Shown piece by piece: positions 30,406 to 40,597 of a stretch of DNA of 64,000 bases (positions within the stretch are counted from its first letter, which is position 1; each line of letters begins with the position of its first letter). The notes under the pieces were generated by a model. It did not search any database. It saw nothing but the letters and a program-made list of their open reading frames with translations, and was not told the origin of the DNA. The position numbers and the translations under genes were made by a program. Source of the DNA: Prosthecobacter sp. (GTDB taxonomy: Bacteria > Verrucomicrobiota > Verrucomicrobiia > Verrucomicrobiales > Verrucomicrobiaceae); contig JAIPJY010000033.1 of NCBI GenBank assembly GCA_021733925.1, positions 1 through 64,000 of the forward strand, written 5' to 3'.

Positions 30406-31764
30406 ATGCCTCAGCCCAACCGTTTCGAACAGGAACAGATGGAGCTCAACCTGCGCAATGCCCGCATGGGAGCCTGGTTTGTCATGGTCCTCGTACCACT
30501 GTGCAGTGTCCTCGACTGGATGGCCTATCCGGCCGATTACTGGCAGTTTTTGGTGCTTCGTCTGGCCTGCGCGGCGAGTTGCGTGCCTTTGCTCCTGGCG
30601 CTGAATGGATCGCTCGGGCGCAAATACTGCCGCGCCTACCCGATCATCCTTCCTCTGCTGCCAGCGCTGATGATCTGCTTCATGATCTACCTCAGCGGTG
30701 ATCCCGGCTCCGGCTATTACGCGGGCCTGACGCTGTGCATCGTCTCGACGGCCTTTGTGTTCCACTGGACGTTCCGCGAGATAGGCATCACGCTCGGTCT
30801 GGTGGTGCTGGCCTACTTTGCCGCAACGCTGCCAAATCTGCATGCCGGGCAGGACACACGGGCGCTGGGGATTTTCGTGAACAACACCGGCTTCATTCTG
30901 CTGAACTGTGTGGTGCTTTATTTCGGCAGCCGTCAGCATCATGCGATCCGCCTGCGGGAATTCGCCAACCGCTGCAAGGTGGAGGATCAGCGCGAAGAGC
31001 TGGCCGCACGCAATGAGGAACTCACCGCCACGTTGAAGCGCCTGCGCGAAACTGAAGCCCAGCTGGATCAAAGTGAAAAGCTCGCATCCATCGGCCGACT
31101 CAGCGCCGGTATTGTGCATGAGATCAACAACCCGCTGAACTACGTGAAGTCGGCGATCTATTTGCTGAAGAAAAAGGGCAAGGCGCTGCCGCCTGAAATC
31201 GCCGAATCCTTCACCAGCATTGCCGAAGACATTGGCGAGGGCATTGACCGCGTGGCTGCCATCGTGTCGGATCTCCGCACCTTTGCACATCCGGAAAATC
31301 GTGGTTCCAGACCGGTCGATTTACAGGAGATCTCGCGCAAGACGTTGCGCCTGCTGGCAAAAGAGATCGGTGACCGCGGAGTGCGGCTGGTGGACGAGAT
31401 CCCGGCTGGCATCATCGCTCAGGGGGATGAAAACTACCTCATTCAGATTTTACTCAACCTCGTCCAGAACAGCCTGGATGCTCTGGCGGATCGTCCATCT
31501 CCCACCATCTGGCTCAAAGCCTGCGAAACGGCAAACGGTGTTGATTTGATTGTGCGGGACAACGGCACAGGCATACCGAAGGAGAATCTCTCGAAAATCT
31601 TTGATCCCTTTTTCACCACCAAGCAGGTGGGGCAGGGCATGGGCCTGGGACTGAGCATCTGCTTCCGCATGATTCAGAACATGGGCGGCGAAATGAAGAT
31701 CGACACAGCGGTGGGCAGCCACACGCAGTTCACCCTGAGCCTGAAGAAACCTGAGAACACCTGA
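30406..31764 (+). CDS. Membrane-bound sensor histidine kinase
   Basis: A 452-residue kinase with about six hydrophobic segments in its first 190 residues (no large periplasmic domain), a coiled coil ([18 protein letters not shown]), the phosphoacceptor H-box [13 protein letters not shown] and a full HATPase domain: N-box [12 protein letters not shown]1 DNGTGIP, F-box IFDPFFTTK and G2 [12 protein letters not shown] at 30406 is preferred because AAGGA precedes it by three bases and because the AT-rich promoter overlaps the earlier in-frame ATG (30319, which would add 29 residues). The next gene begins six bases after its stop. The signal sensed is unknown. Confidence 0.88.
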   Translation: MPQPNRFEQEQMELNLRNARMGAWFVMVLVPLCSVLDWMAYPADYWQFLVLRLACAASCVPLLLALNGSLGRKYCRAYPIILPLLPALMICFMIYLSGDPGSGYYAGLTLCIVSTAFVFHWTFREIGITLGLVVLAYFAATLPNLHAGQDTRALGIFVNNTGFILLNCVVLYFGSRQHHAIRLREFANRCKVEDQREELAARNEELTATLKRLRETEAQLDQSEKLASIGRLSAGIVHEINNPLNYVKSAIYLLKKKGKALPPEIAESFTSIAEDIGEGIDRVAAIVSDLRTFAHPENRGSRPVDLQEISRKTLRLLAKEIGDRGVRLVDEIPAGIIAQGDENYLIQILLNLVQNSLDALADRPSPTIWLKACETANGVDLIVRDNGTGIPKENLSKIFDPFFTTKQVGQGMGLGLSICFRMIQNMGGEMKIDTAVGSHTQFTLSLKKPENT

Positions 31765-31769
31765 AACTG

Positions 31770-33026
31770 ATGCCGAGCACGCTGCTATCGCCTTATCACA
31801 TTCTCTACGTCGATGACGAGGAGAAGGCGTTGCATTACTTCAAGGAGATCTTCGGTGATGAGTACACGATCCACATCGCCAACAATGCGATGGATGGTTA
31901 TCGCATCCTGCAAAATTACGGACCGCAGATTGGCCTGCTGCTCACGGACCAGCGCATGCCGGGGCCCAGCGGCATTGAGTTGATGGAGCATGCCCGCAAG
32001 CTCAATCCCAATCTGGTGCGCATTCTCGTCACGGCCTACACGGATTATCAGGCGGCGGTGGACGCGGTGAACTCCGGGCGCTGCTTCCGCTATCTGCACA
32101 AGCCCTGGGATCCGGATGAACTCGGCGTCGTGATCAAGCATGGGCTTGATTACTACAATACGCTCATCGAGCGCGAGCGTCTGCTGGTGGAGAAGGCGGA
32201 GTCCGTGCGCAACATGCTCTCCGCAGACAAAGTTTCCGGCCTCGGCATTCTGGCAGAAGGTTTGAACCATCACCTGCGCAATGCACTCACCGTCGTGCGT
32301 GCCTTCATTGATCTGGCGCCAATGAAACTGATGGAGGAGATCGGCGGCGCTCATCCACGTGATCCTTCTTTCTGGATTGATGTGCAAAATCAGGCGCAGT
32401 CACAGCTTGAACGCATTCAGTCCATGCTGGCCAAGCTGGCCGAGGCCTCGCACTCCAAACGTCTGGAACGCAACGATCAATGCCATCTCGGCAATGTGAT
32501 CAATGAGATGCTCGAAATGTTTGCCGCGCAGATGCAGGAAAAAAATCTGAAAATTGAGGTCTCAATCGACCCAAGTCTGCCACCCGTCATGGTGCATGCT
32601 GCGCGCTTCCGCCTGATGTGGCGATTGATCTTCATGGAGGAGCTCACGCACCTCAGCCCCGGCGACAGCATTCACATCAGCGCCAAGCTCAGGCAGGATG
32701 CGAAAGGTCAGAAGCACCTGGTGATGTATGTGCGTGACACCGGTGTCTGGGAGGGCGCGGACAAGCCGGTGAACTTGTTTGATCCCTTCTACACCCGTAG
32801 CCGCAAGCCGGATGACTTCGGTGTGAACATGATGGCCTGCTACGTCACAATGCACCTGCATGGCGGCACCGCCGAGGCGCGCCATCTGGAACCACGCGGA
32901 CTGGAGCTGGAATTCAGCCTGCCGGTCGAAACCAACATGGAGCCCAAGAAGGAGGAAGATTTCTTCCGCAGCCTGCTCACCCACGAAGAGCGCTGGAAAC
33001 TGCGTGATGAGATGGTGGCCGCGTAG
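31770..33026 (+). CDS. Response regulator fused to a degenerate histidine kinase domain
   Basis: A 418-residue protein. Residues 10-125 are a receiver (ILYVDDEEKAL, phosphoacceptor Asp in LLTDQRMPGPSG, TAYTD, YLHKPWD). A helical linker leads to a histidine-box-like GLNHHLRNALT and an ATPase-like domain whose motifs are eroded. The N-box Asn is Glu (FMEELTHL), G1 reads DTGVWEG, and G2 lacks the double GxG (DFGVNMMACY), while the F-box LFDPFYT remains. It is probably a partner of the preceding kinase, acting as a phosphate sink, scaffold or dimerisation module rather than an active kinase. There is no DNA-binding output domain. Confidence 0.85.
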   Translation: MPSTLLSPYHILYVDDEEKALHYFKEIFGDEYTIHIANNAMDGYRILQNYGPQIGLLLTDQRMPGPSGIELMEHARKLNPNLVRILVTAYTDYQAAVDAVNSGRCFRYLHKPWDPDELGVVIKHGLDYYNTLIERERLLVEKAESVRNMLSADKVSGLGILAEGLNHHLRNALTVVRAFIDLAPMKLMEEIGGAHPRDPSFWIDVQNQAQSQLERIQSMLAKLAEASHSKRLERNDQCHLGNVINEMLEMFAAQMQEKNLKIEVSIDPSLPPVMVHAARFRLMWRLIFMEELTHLSPGDSIHISAKLRQDAKGQKHLVMYVRDTGVWEGADKPVNLFDPFYTRSRKPDDFGVNMMACYVTMHLHGGTAEARHLEPRGLELEFSLPVETNMEPKKEEDFFRSLLTHEERWKLRDEMVAA

Positions 33027-33039
33027 GAACGCCTACGCG
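33020..33039. terminator. Hairpin between convergent genes (no U-tract)
   Basis: CGCGTAGG (33020-33027) and CCTACGCG (33032-33039) form a perfect 8-bp stem with a 4-base loop. It includes the stop of the receiver protein and ends just before the stop of the convergent oxidoreductase. It may serve both strands. Confidence 0.4.
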
Positions 33040-33040
33040 T

Positions 33041-34477
33041 TCACCCCAGCTTCCAACCATCACGCGGCACACGACTCAGGAAACGATTCGCGTCCTCATT
33101 GTTCGTGATGCGCATGGCTTTGGCATCCCAGAGAATTTTGCCACCAGCGCGATGCGCAACGTTGCCGAGGTGATTGGCCTCGGTGAGCGGACCCGCATAG
33201 CTGAACGGGCTGCCGGTAGGCGTGCCGTTGCGGATGGCGGCGAGGAATTCGGCGTGCTGGCCGGGGGAGTCGGCGATGAAAGGTTTCGGAGCCTGGAAGT
33301 CTTTGAACGTAGCTTCGGGCAGGAGGATGTGCTTGCCGTAGTCGGAGAGCAGCATGCCTTTGTCGCCAATGAAAAGGACACCGCTGTTCCACTTGCTGAT
33401 GAGGGGATCATTCTTCCACACGTCGGGTTTGTCCGCGCCCTGATGCCAGTGGAGCTTGCAGGCAGGCATGTCGCCACGTGGACCGTACTCATACACCGCG
33501 TGCATCGAAGCCGGGGCGATCTCAGGATGCGGAGGCGGGCCAAAGGCTTCGATGCTGAGAGGTGCATCGAGCTTGAGCGCCCAGAAGGGGAGGTCGTTCC
33601 AATGGCTGCCGAGGTCGGACATGGTGCCATTACCGAAATCCCACCAGCGGTACCACTTGGGACCGGGGAAATAAACGCTGCTGTAAGGACGCATCGGCGC
33701 AGGGCCGATCCACAGGTCCCAGTCCAGATACGGCGGCGGTGTTTCTACAACTGTGGGACGCTCAGTGACGTAGATGATGTCGCCGTTTTTCTTCGAGTCT
33801 TCCTCGCTCTGCAAACCCCAGGCGCGCGAGACGCACACATGGGCCTCGCTCACTTTGCCAATTGCGCCGCTTTGAATCAGCTCGACCACGCGGCGGTAGT
33901 TTGGCATGCCGTGAATCTGCGTGCCCATCTGCGTGACGACGCCCGCCTTGGCCGCAGCCTCGGTGATGAGACGTGCTTCGGCGACGTTGTAGGAGAGCGG
34001 CTTCTCACAATACACAGGCTTCTTCATCAGCAGCGCAGGCAGGGTGGCATAGGCGTGCGTGTGCTCGGTGGTGCTGACAGCGACGGCGTCGATCTCGCCT
34101 GCACTTATCTGATCGTAGAGCTTGCGGAAGTCGCGGAACTTCTTCGCTTTGGGAAACGCGGCACCTGCACGGTCAAGGTTCTCGCCATTCACATCGCAGA
34201 GAGCGACGACGTTTTCACGAGGTTCGATGGCTGGCGGCGGCTGTGCGCCAGCGTCGGGCTTGCCGGCATTTTTGCCACGTGGCGGCGTGTACAACGCGAC
34301 ACCGGTGAGTTCCTTGATGTTCGCTGCACCGCGCCCACCGACACCGATGAAGACGAGGTTCAGTTTGTCGTTCGGCGAGCGTGAACTGACGATGGCGGGA
34401 AATCCCAGGGCCGCAGCGGCGCTGGCGCTGTGGGCGAGGAACTGACGACGGGACGAAACGGGTTGGCTGGCACTCAT
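33041..34477 (-). CDS. Tat-exported Gfo/Idh/MocA family oxidoreductase, copy 1
   Basis: A 478-residue NAD(P)-dependent oxidoreductase-fold protein with twin-arginine signal [20 protein letters not shown] (about residues 8-27). The Rossmann domain starts [19 protein letters not shown], an insertion rich in Pro/Gly/Lys sits around residues 65-85, and the family EKP motif occurs as [10 protein letters not shown]. Large PVC families of this type act on glycans outside the cytoplasm. It is one of the few genes here with a good Shine-Dalgarno (AAGGAG six bases before the ATG). It lies downstream of a sulfatase in the same direction (65 bp), suggesting shared use. Confidence 0.9.
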   Translation of the reverse strand: MSASQPVSSRRQFLAHSASAAAALGFPAIVSSRSPNDKLNLVFIGVGGRGAANIKELTGVALYTPPRGKNAGKPDAGAQPPPAIEPRENVVALCDVNGENLDRAGAAFPKAKKFRDFRKLYDQISAGEIDAVAVSTTEHTHAYATLPALLMKKPVYCEKPLSYNVAEARLITEAAAKAGVVTQMGTQIHGMPNYRRVVELIQSGAIGKVSEAHVCVSRAWGLQSEEDSKKNGDIIYVTERPTVVETPPPYLDWDLWIGPAPMRPYSSVYFPGPKWYRWWDFGNGTMSDLGSHWNDLPFWALKLDAPLSIEAFGPPPHPEIAPASMHAVYEYGPRGDMPACKLHWHQGADKPDVWKNDPLISKWNSGVLFIGDKGMLLSDYGKHILLPEATFKDFQAPKPFIADSPGQHAEFLAAIRNGTPTGSPFSYAGPLTEANHLGNVAHRAGGKILWDAKAMRITNNEDANRFLSRVPRDGWKLG

Positions 34478-34483
34478 GGTTGT

Positions 34484-34489
34484 CTCCTT
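34484..34489 (-). promoter_or_regulatory. Strong Shine-Dalgarno of the Gfo/Idh gene
   Basis: On the minus strand AAGGAG precedes the ATG at 34477 by six bases. Most other starts in the window have no comparable site, so this one is exceptional and fixes the start. Confidence 0.7.
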
Positions 34490-34542
34490 ACAACGCTCGT
34501 CGCAGCCAGAGTTTCAGAGGAATCGTCAAGTTGACGCCTCAA

Positions 34543-36189
34543 TCACTCCGCCTTCTTCTTTTTTCCTTCTCCAGGTTTCTTCGGCTCATTGAGCGGCTTG
34601 TCGGGATCATACTTCGGATTGCGCTCGGGAATCTGAGCGCCGGAATCTTTGAGCCATGCCATGAGCTTGTCATGCAGTTGCATGGCGCGCACGGAATCGA
34701 AGGGAGCACGGTTGTCCACTTCACCGGCGTCGAGTTTCAGGTTGTAAAGTTCGACGTGGTTGTCCTCATGGAAGAGAATGAGCTTCCAGTCGCCTTCGCG
34801 AATGGCGCTGTATGGCATGGCGCTGCCGGGATGGTAGTGCGGGTAGTGCCAGTAGATGGCGTCGCGGGCGAGGGTGTCCGTGCCGCCGAGCAACGGCAGC
34901 ATCGACTCACCATCGACGATCTGATCCTTCTTGAGCGGCGTCTGCGTGGCCGCGAGCAGCGTGGGAACGGTGTCATAGGTGATCACGGGCACACCGCAGG
35001 TGCTGCCGGGTTTCACTACGCCGGGCCAGGCAACGATAAGCGGGATGTGCACGCCGCCTTCATACGCACTGCCTTTGCCAAGACGTGCTGGACTGTTATC
35101 GGTGGGACCGCGCGACCAGCCTTGCGGACGCACGAGATGGCTGAGGCCGCCGTTGTCGCTGGTGAAGAGGAAGAGGGTGTTTTCGGTGAGCTTCAGTTCA
35201 TCCAGTTTGGCGCGCAGCTTGCCCACGCTGTCGTCAATGCTCTCGACCAGCGCTGCATACACGGGGTTGCTGTGACCGCCGACACCCTTCTTGGCCTGAT
35301 ACTTCGCGACGACTTCCGGCTTGCCCATGATTGGTGTGTGGACGCCGTAGTGCGGGAGATAGACGAAGAACGGCTTGGCCTTGTTCTTCTCAATGAATTT
35401 AACGGCTTCATCCGTGAGGCGGTCGCTCAGAAATTCATCCTTGGGACCATCCGGCAGCGTGGCGATCTTGTAGGGCGAGAAGTAGTTCGGCGGGGAACCC
35501 GCGTGGGTGCCGCCGATGTTCACATCGAAGCCCTGCTTGGTGGGATAAAAATCTTCCTCCCCAAGATGCCATTTGCCGATGCTCGCCGTGGCATAGCCGC
35601 GCGTCTTGAGACGTTCGGCGATGGTTGCCTCCTCCAGCGGCAGCTGCATCGTCCACTTCGGAATGAGCAGACGGCCATTGTCCGGCACATGACCGGCGAT
35701 CCAGTCGGTGATGTGCAAACGGGCAGGCGTTTTACCCGTCAGCATGGCTGCACGTGTGGGCGAGCACACGGTGCATGCCGCATACGCCTGCGTGAAGCGC
35801 ATGCCTTCCTGCGCGAGTTTGTCGATGTTCGGAGTCTCATAATACTTCGATCCATAGCAGCCCAGATCCGTCCAGCCCATGTCATCAACGAGCACGACAA
35901 TGATGTTCGGCGGCGGCCCCGCTGGCAACTGCGGCACCACAGGGACTTTCACCGGTGGCGGCGCGATGGGCGGCAAAGGGGCAGGCGGAGCGGCTTCTGC
36001 AGATGTAGCGGGTGAAGCCGCAGGCCCAGATGCGGCTGACGCTGGAGCAGGCGGTGTTGCTGAAGGGGTTGGCGTTGGGGAGGCTCGTGCGACCGGAGTT
36101 TCTGGCACCGGTGGAGCTGGATTTACCGAAGGAGTTTGGGCGGTCAAAAGACCTGCCATGCAAAGGAAGGTAGCGAGAAAGCGGTGCAT
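34543..36189 (-). CDS. Secreted sulfatase with proline-rich N-terminal linker
   Basis: A 548-residue sulfatase. After a signal peptide (MHRFLATFLCMAGLLTAQ) comes a Pro/Ala/Ser-rich linker of about 75 residues (to about 93), then the catalytic core PPNIIVVLVDDMGWTDLGCYG with the formylglycine cysteine at residue 142 in CSPTR. FTSDNGGLSHL and IGKWHLGE are further metal- and substrate-site matches. The C-terminus is Lys-rich (KKPGEGKKKKAE). The linker suggests display away from the membrane or wall. It is arylsulfatase-like; the substrate is unknown. It lies just upstream of the Gfo/Idh gene on the same strand. Confidence 0.9.
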   Translation of the reverse strand: MHRFLATFLCMAGLLTAQTPSVNPAPPVPETPVARASPTPTPSATPPAPASAASGPAASPATSAEAAPPAPLPPIAPPPVKVPVVPQLPAGPPPNIIVVLVDDMGWTDLGCYGSKYYETPNIDKLAQEGMRFTQAYAACTVCSPTRAAMLTGKTPARLHITDWIAGHVPDNGRLLIPKWTMQLPLEEATIAERLKTRGYATASIGKWHLGEEDFYPTKQGFDVNIGGTHAGSPPNYFSPYKIATLPDGPKDEFLSDRLTDEAVKFIEKNKAKPFFVYLPHYGVHTPIMGKPEVVAKYQAKKGVGGHSNPVYAALVESIDDSVGKLRAKLDELKLTENTLFLFTSDNGGLSHLVRPQGWSRGPTDNSPARLGKGSAYEGGVHIPLIVAWPGVVKPGSTCGVPVITYDTVPTLLAATQTPLKKDQIVDGESMLPLLGGTDTLARDAIYWHYPHYHPGSAMPYSAIREGDWKLILFHEDNHVELYNLKLDAGEVDNRAPFDSVRAMQLHDKLMAWLKDSGAQIPERNPKYDPDKPLNEPKKPGEGKKKKAE

Positions 36190-36384
36190 GAAATAACGGG
36201 CTGAGGAATGAATTGAGACGCTGTCTCATCTTCTACCCCCTGACAAGAACTTATGTGAAACGGGAGCGGATTTTCCGGGCGGAGATTATGCGGATGGTAT
36301 TTTGATCAGATGGAGCGGATCGCCTGTTGGCCGATTCTCCCCGCGCAGTGCATTTCAGAAGCGAATAAAAGCTCGAATTCTGGC

Positions 36385-36714
36385 TCATCGCACTTCGACA
36401 ATTCTCTGATCTGAAGACAATGCGGCTTCGATGGAAGGCCAGATTTGCTCAAGCTTGGAAAGCAAATGCTGGGTCCGGCAATTGCCAAGTCGTAGCCAGA
36501 GCAGTTGTCCCTGTTCTCCCGGACGTGTCGCCAAGATAAAAAAATCTTCGTCCTTGGAAACAATAATTCGATTTTCTGAGAGAGCCTCAGCCCAAATCTT
36601 GCGATCATCAGTCTGCCCTTGGCCACGATCCAAAACATGAATGGCATCATGGCCTTTGGCACTCAGCCAGCGGGCGAGGGCTGCAGGCAGTTGATTGTCC
36701 ACCAGGAATTTCAC
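36385..36714 (-). CDS. DUF5615-type PIN-like protein (putative toxin)
   Basis: A 109-residue protein of the DUF5615 PIN-like group. The pattern is MKFLVDNQLPAALARWLSAKG with an early aspartate, HDAIHVLDRGQGQTDDRKIWAEA, and IIVSKDEDFF with further acidic residues, as in PIN-type nucleases. The preceding gene is a DUF433 protein whose stop overlaps its ATG by four bases; this pair is a recurrent toxin-antitoxin-like module. The nuclease activity is a family inference. It stands between two sulfatase genes. Confidence 0.85.
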   Translation of the reverse strand: MKFLVDNQLPAALARWLSAKGHDAIHVLDRGQGQTDDRKIWAEALSENRIIVSKDEDFFILATRPGEQGQLLWLRLGNCRTQHLLSKLEQIWPSIEAALSSDQRIVEVR

Positions 36715-36938
36715 GCGGCGATGGCCAGAATCGTGTGATCTGTCTGTCGTGCCGCATAGGTGAGCGCAGCCTTAATGTCGTCGGCTTCCAAAAAGTCGTA
36801 GTCCTGCAGAATTTCCTCGTGGCTGGCACCTGCGGCGATCAGTTCGAGAATGTCACTGACACGAATTCGATAGCCACGGATACAAGGACGCCCGCCACAT
36901 TTTCCGCTTTCGATGGTGATGCGATCCAGCAGGTTCAT
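36711..36938 (-). CDS. DUF433 protein (putative antitoxin)
   Basis: A 75-residue DUF433 protein with the expected pattern LDRITIESGKCGGRPCIRGYRI, VSDILELIAAGASHEEIL and a helix-turn-helix-like C-terminal half (DYDFLEADDIKAALTYAARQ). ATG at 36938 gives the usual N-terminus; 36956 is possible. It partners the downstream DUF5615 gene with an ATGA overlap, so the two are probably made together and act as antitoxin and toxin. It may also autoregulate. Confidence 0.82.
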   Translation of the reverse strand: MNLLDRITIESGKCGGRPCIRGYRIRVSDILELIAAGASHEEILQDYDFLEADDIKAALTYAARQTDHTILAIAA

Positions 36939-37019
36939 GGGAGGAAGATTGCTCATGCAGCCAAAAGAGTCAAGACGGTGAAGTCTTGACTCCACAAAGC
37001 GCACCTTGGCTTCTTCGTA

Positions 37020-38498
<1,479 letters not shown>

Positions 38499-38580
38499 GG
38501 TTGGAGTTCTCAACGAAGGGATGCCAGCGTCTTTGTCAAAAAGGAAAGGCCGCGCCTTGTGTGGCGTTTTCCTTCACGCC

Positions 38581-40089
38581 ATGACCAACCGCCGCTCCTT
38601 CCTCAAACAGTCCGCCGCCGCTTCCACCGGCGTCTTCTACATCGCCAAAACCTCCTGGGCCCAGAAAAGCCCCGGTGACACCATGAACGTGGCCGTCATC
38701 GGCTTCGGCGGGCGAGGTGGCTCGCACATCAGCGGCTACAACAAGCTCAACAAAGAGGGCGTGCGCGTCGCGGCACTGTGTGATGTGGACAGCAAGACCC
38801 TCGACAAAGGACTGGCGTCTTACGACAAAGAAAAAATCAAAGTCACCGGCTACAACGATCTGCGGAAGCTTTTGGAGAACAAGGACATCGATGCCGTGAG
38901 CATCGCCACGCCCAACCACTGGCATGCACTGGCCACGATCTGGGCCGTGCAGGCGGGCAAGGACGTCTATGTCGAAAAGCCCGTGTCACACTGCGTGTGG
39001 GAAGGCCGGCAGATGGTCAAGGCCGCACGCAAATACAGCAAGATCGTGCAGACCGGCACGCAGTCGCGCTCCAGCCGCAAAGGCATCGGTGAAGCGGTGA
39101 AGTATGTGCAGGATGGCAATCTGGGAAAGGTCCTGCTCGCACGCGGCCTGTGCTACAAACGCCGCCCCAGCATCGGCAAGACCGAAGGCCCGCAGCCGGT
39201 TCCTGAAGGCATTGATTACGATCTCTGGTGCGGTCCCGGCCCGAAAGGTCCGCTCATGCGCGCGAAACTGAAGTACGACTGGCATTGGACCTGGGCCTAC
39301 GGCAACGGCGACCTCGGCAACCAGGGCATCCATCAGATGGACATCGCACGCTGGTTCCTTGGCGAGATGGAATTGTCCCCCAGCGTGTGGAGCGTGGGCG
39401 GCCGCCTCGGTTATGAGGATGACGGTGAAACGGCGAACACGCAGATCATTTACCACGGCTATGAAAAGGCACCGCTCATCTTTGAAGTGCGCGGCCTGCC
39501 GGACGCGAAAGACGGCAAGAACATGGACAAACTCATGCAGACCAGCAAGGGCGTGAAGTTTCAGCCCCTTGCCGGCAAAGATGGCAAAGAAGGCGTGACC
39601 GGTGCTGGCGTCGGCGTCATCATCGAGTGCGAAGGCGGCACGGTCGTGGTGCCGAATTATTCGGGTGCCGTGGTCTTCGACAAGGAGGGCAAGGAAATGA
39701 CGAAATTCGAAGGCAGTGAAGATCACTTCAAAAACTTCATCAACGCCTGCCGCAGCCGCCGTGTGGATGACCTGCACGCCGACATCCTTGAAGGCCATCT
39801 CTCCAGCGCCCTGTGCCACACCGCGAACATCAGCTATCGTCTCGGCAAGCAAGAGAAGCCTGCTGCCATTCTTGAACAGATCAAAGGCGACTCATTTGGC
39901 ACGGAAAGCTTCCAGCGCATGCAGGAGCATCTGGGCAAAAACGAGGTCGATCTTACCAAGGACATGCTGACCCTCGGCCCGGTCCTCAAAATGGACGGCA
40001 AGACCGAGCGTTTCATCGATCAGGATGATGCCAACGCCATGCTCAAGGACAAGTATCGCGAGCCGTTTGTGGTGCCGGATGAGGTGTGA
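38581..40089 (+). CDS. Tat-exported Gfo/Idh/MocA family oxidoreductase, copy 2
   Basis: A 502-residue protein with twin-arginine signal TNRRSFLKQSAAASTGVFYI. The nucleotide-binding start is MNVAVIGFGGRGGSHISGY, the EKP motif is YVEKPVSHCVWEGRQMV, and the segment YDLWCGPGPKGP matches the PVC-expanded subgroup. The ATG at 38581 was chosen because it opens the Tat signal; the frame open to 38497 is upstream noise. Glycan or sugar redox chemistry in the periplasm is likely. It is divergent from the sulfatase at 37020-38498. Confidence 0.9.
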   Translation: MTNRRSFLKQSAAASTGVFYIAKTSWAQKSPGDTMNVAVIGFGGRGGSHISGYNKLNKEGVRVAALCDVDSKTLDKGLASYDKEKIKVTGYNDLRKLLENKDIDAVSIATPNHWHALATIWAVQAGKDVYVEKPVSHCVWEGRQMVKAARKYSKIVQTGTQSRSSRKGIGEAVKYVQDGNLGKVLLARGLCYKRRPSIGKTEGPQPVPEGIDYDLWCGPGPKGPLMRAKLKYDWHWTWAYGNGDLGNQGIHQMDIARWFLGEMELSPSVWSVGGRLGYEDDGETANTQIIYHGYEKAPLIFEVRGLPDAKDGKNMDKLMQTSKGVKFQPLAGKDGKEGVTGAGVGVIIECEGGTVVVPNYSGAVVFDKEGKEMTKFEGSEDHFKNFINACRSRRVDDLHADILEGHLSSALCHTANISYRLGKQEKPAAILEQIKGDSFGTESFQRMQEHLGKNEVDLTKDMLTLGPVLKMDGKTERFIDQDDANAMLKDKYREPFVVPDEV

Positions 40090-40160
40090 GGAGATGGTTC
40101 AAACCTCATAGGCTGATAGCAGCCGCAACTCCAAAGACGCTCCGCGTGGCCGCAGCCCCC

Positions 40161-40208
40161 ATATGGACTGCGGTCGCGTAGCGAGGAACGAGCGCAGCTA
40201 CCGCTTTC
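40161..40208 (-). repeat. Dispersed 48-bp intergenic repeat, copy B
   Basis: The reverse complement matches 981-1028 at 44 of 48 positions. It lies in a repeat-rich spacer after the second Gfo/Idh gene. Confidence 0.8.
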
Positions 40209-40231
40209 GATGGGTCATGCATGCTCACGCG

Positions 40232-40318
40232 TGCCACGAGACATTCGAAAGCGGAAGCCTGTGACTCTTCGTGGGCCGTGTTAGCCTGCGCACGCCACGA
40301 GACGCTCGAAAGCGGAAG
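40232..40318 (+). repeat. Two direct copies of a GCCACGAGA-GAAAGCGGAAGC repeat
   Basis: GCCACGAGACATTCGAAAGC (from 40232) and GCCACGAGACGCTCGAAAGC (from 40293), each continuing GGAAGC, are about 60 bp apart. Outside them a longer direct repeat begins AGCCGCA..CTCCAAAGA at 40120 and 40340. The TCGAAAGCGG part resembles an end of the 48-bp repeat. Confidence 0.65.
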
Positions 40319-40378
40319 CTACACCTTTTCAGGGTTGCTCAGCCGCACTCCAAAGATGTGCCGCGATGGCAGCAAACC

Positions 40379-40597
40379 TCAATTCACAACCCCGCCCAGC
40401 ATCTCCCCATATGAGAAGTCGCTGACGTACAAGCTGACTCGTACGGCGGCGCCTTCCTCCAGTGGAAAGTCAGGCAGTTCCTTCTGGATGGTGCCGAAGA
40501 TTTCTTTGCCATTCGGCAGCACCGCATGGCAGGTGCGTGGGCTGAGCACACGACGAATCGTGGCCACGGTTTCAACTCGGTGGGCGATCTCCATCAC
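40379..40597 (-). CDS. IF-1-like (S1/OB-fold) small protein
   Basis: A 72-residue protein resembling translation initiation factor IF-1 by pattern: RVLSPRTCHAVLPNGKEIFGTI, GAAVRVSLYVSDFSYGEML, against IF-1's LPNTMFRVELENGHVV and GDKVTVELTPYDLSKGRIV. It is probably an OB-fold RNA-binding protein, a divergent IF-1 paralog and not the housekeeping factor. It is the last gene of a minus-strand operon; its ATG overlaps the stop of the S41-like gene by four bases. The same operon has thiD. Confidence 0.65.
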   Translation of the reverse strand: MMEIAHRVETVATIRRVLSPRTCHAVLPNGKEIFGTIQKELPDFPLEEGAAVRVSLYVSDFSYGEMLGGVVN

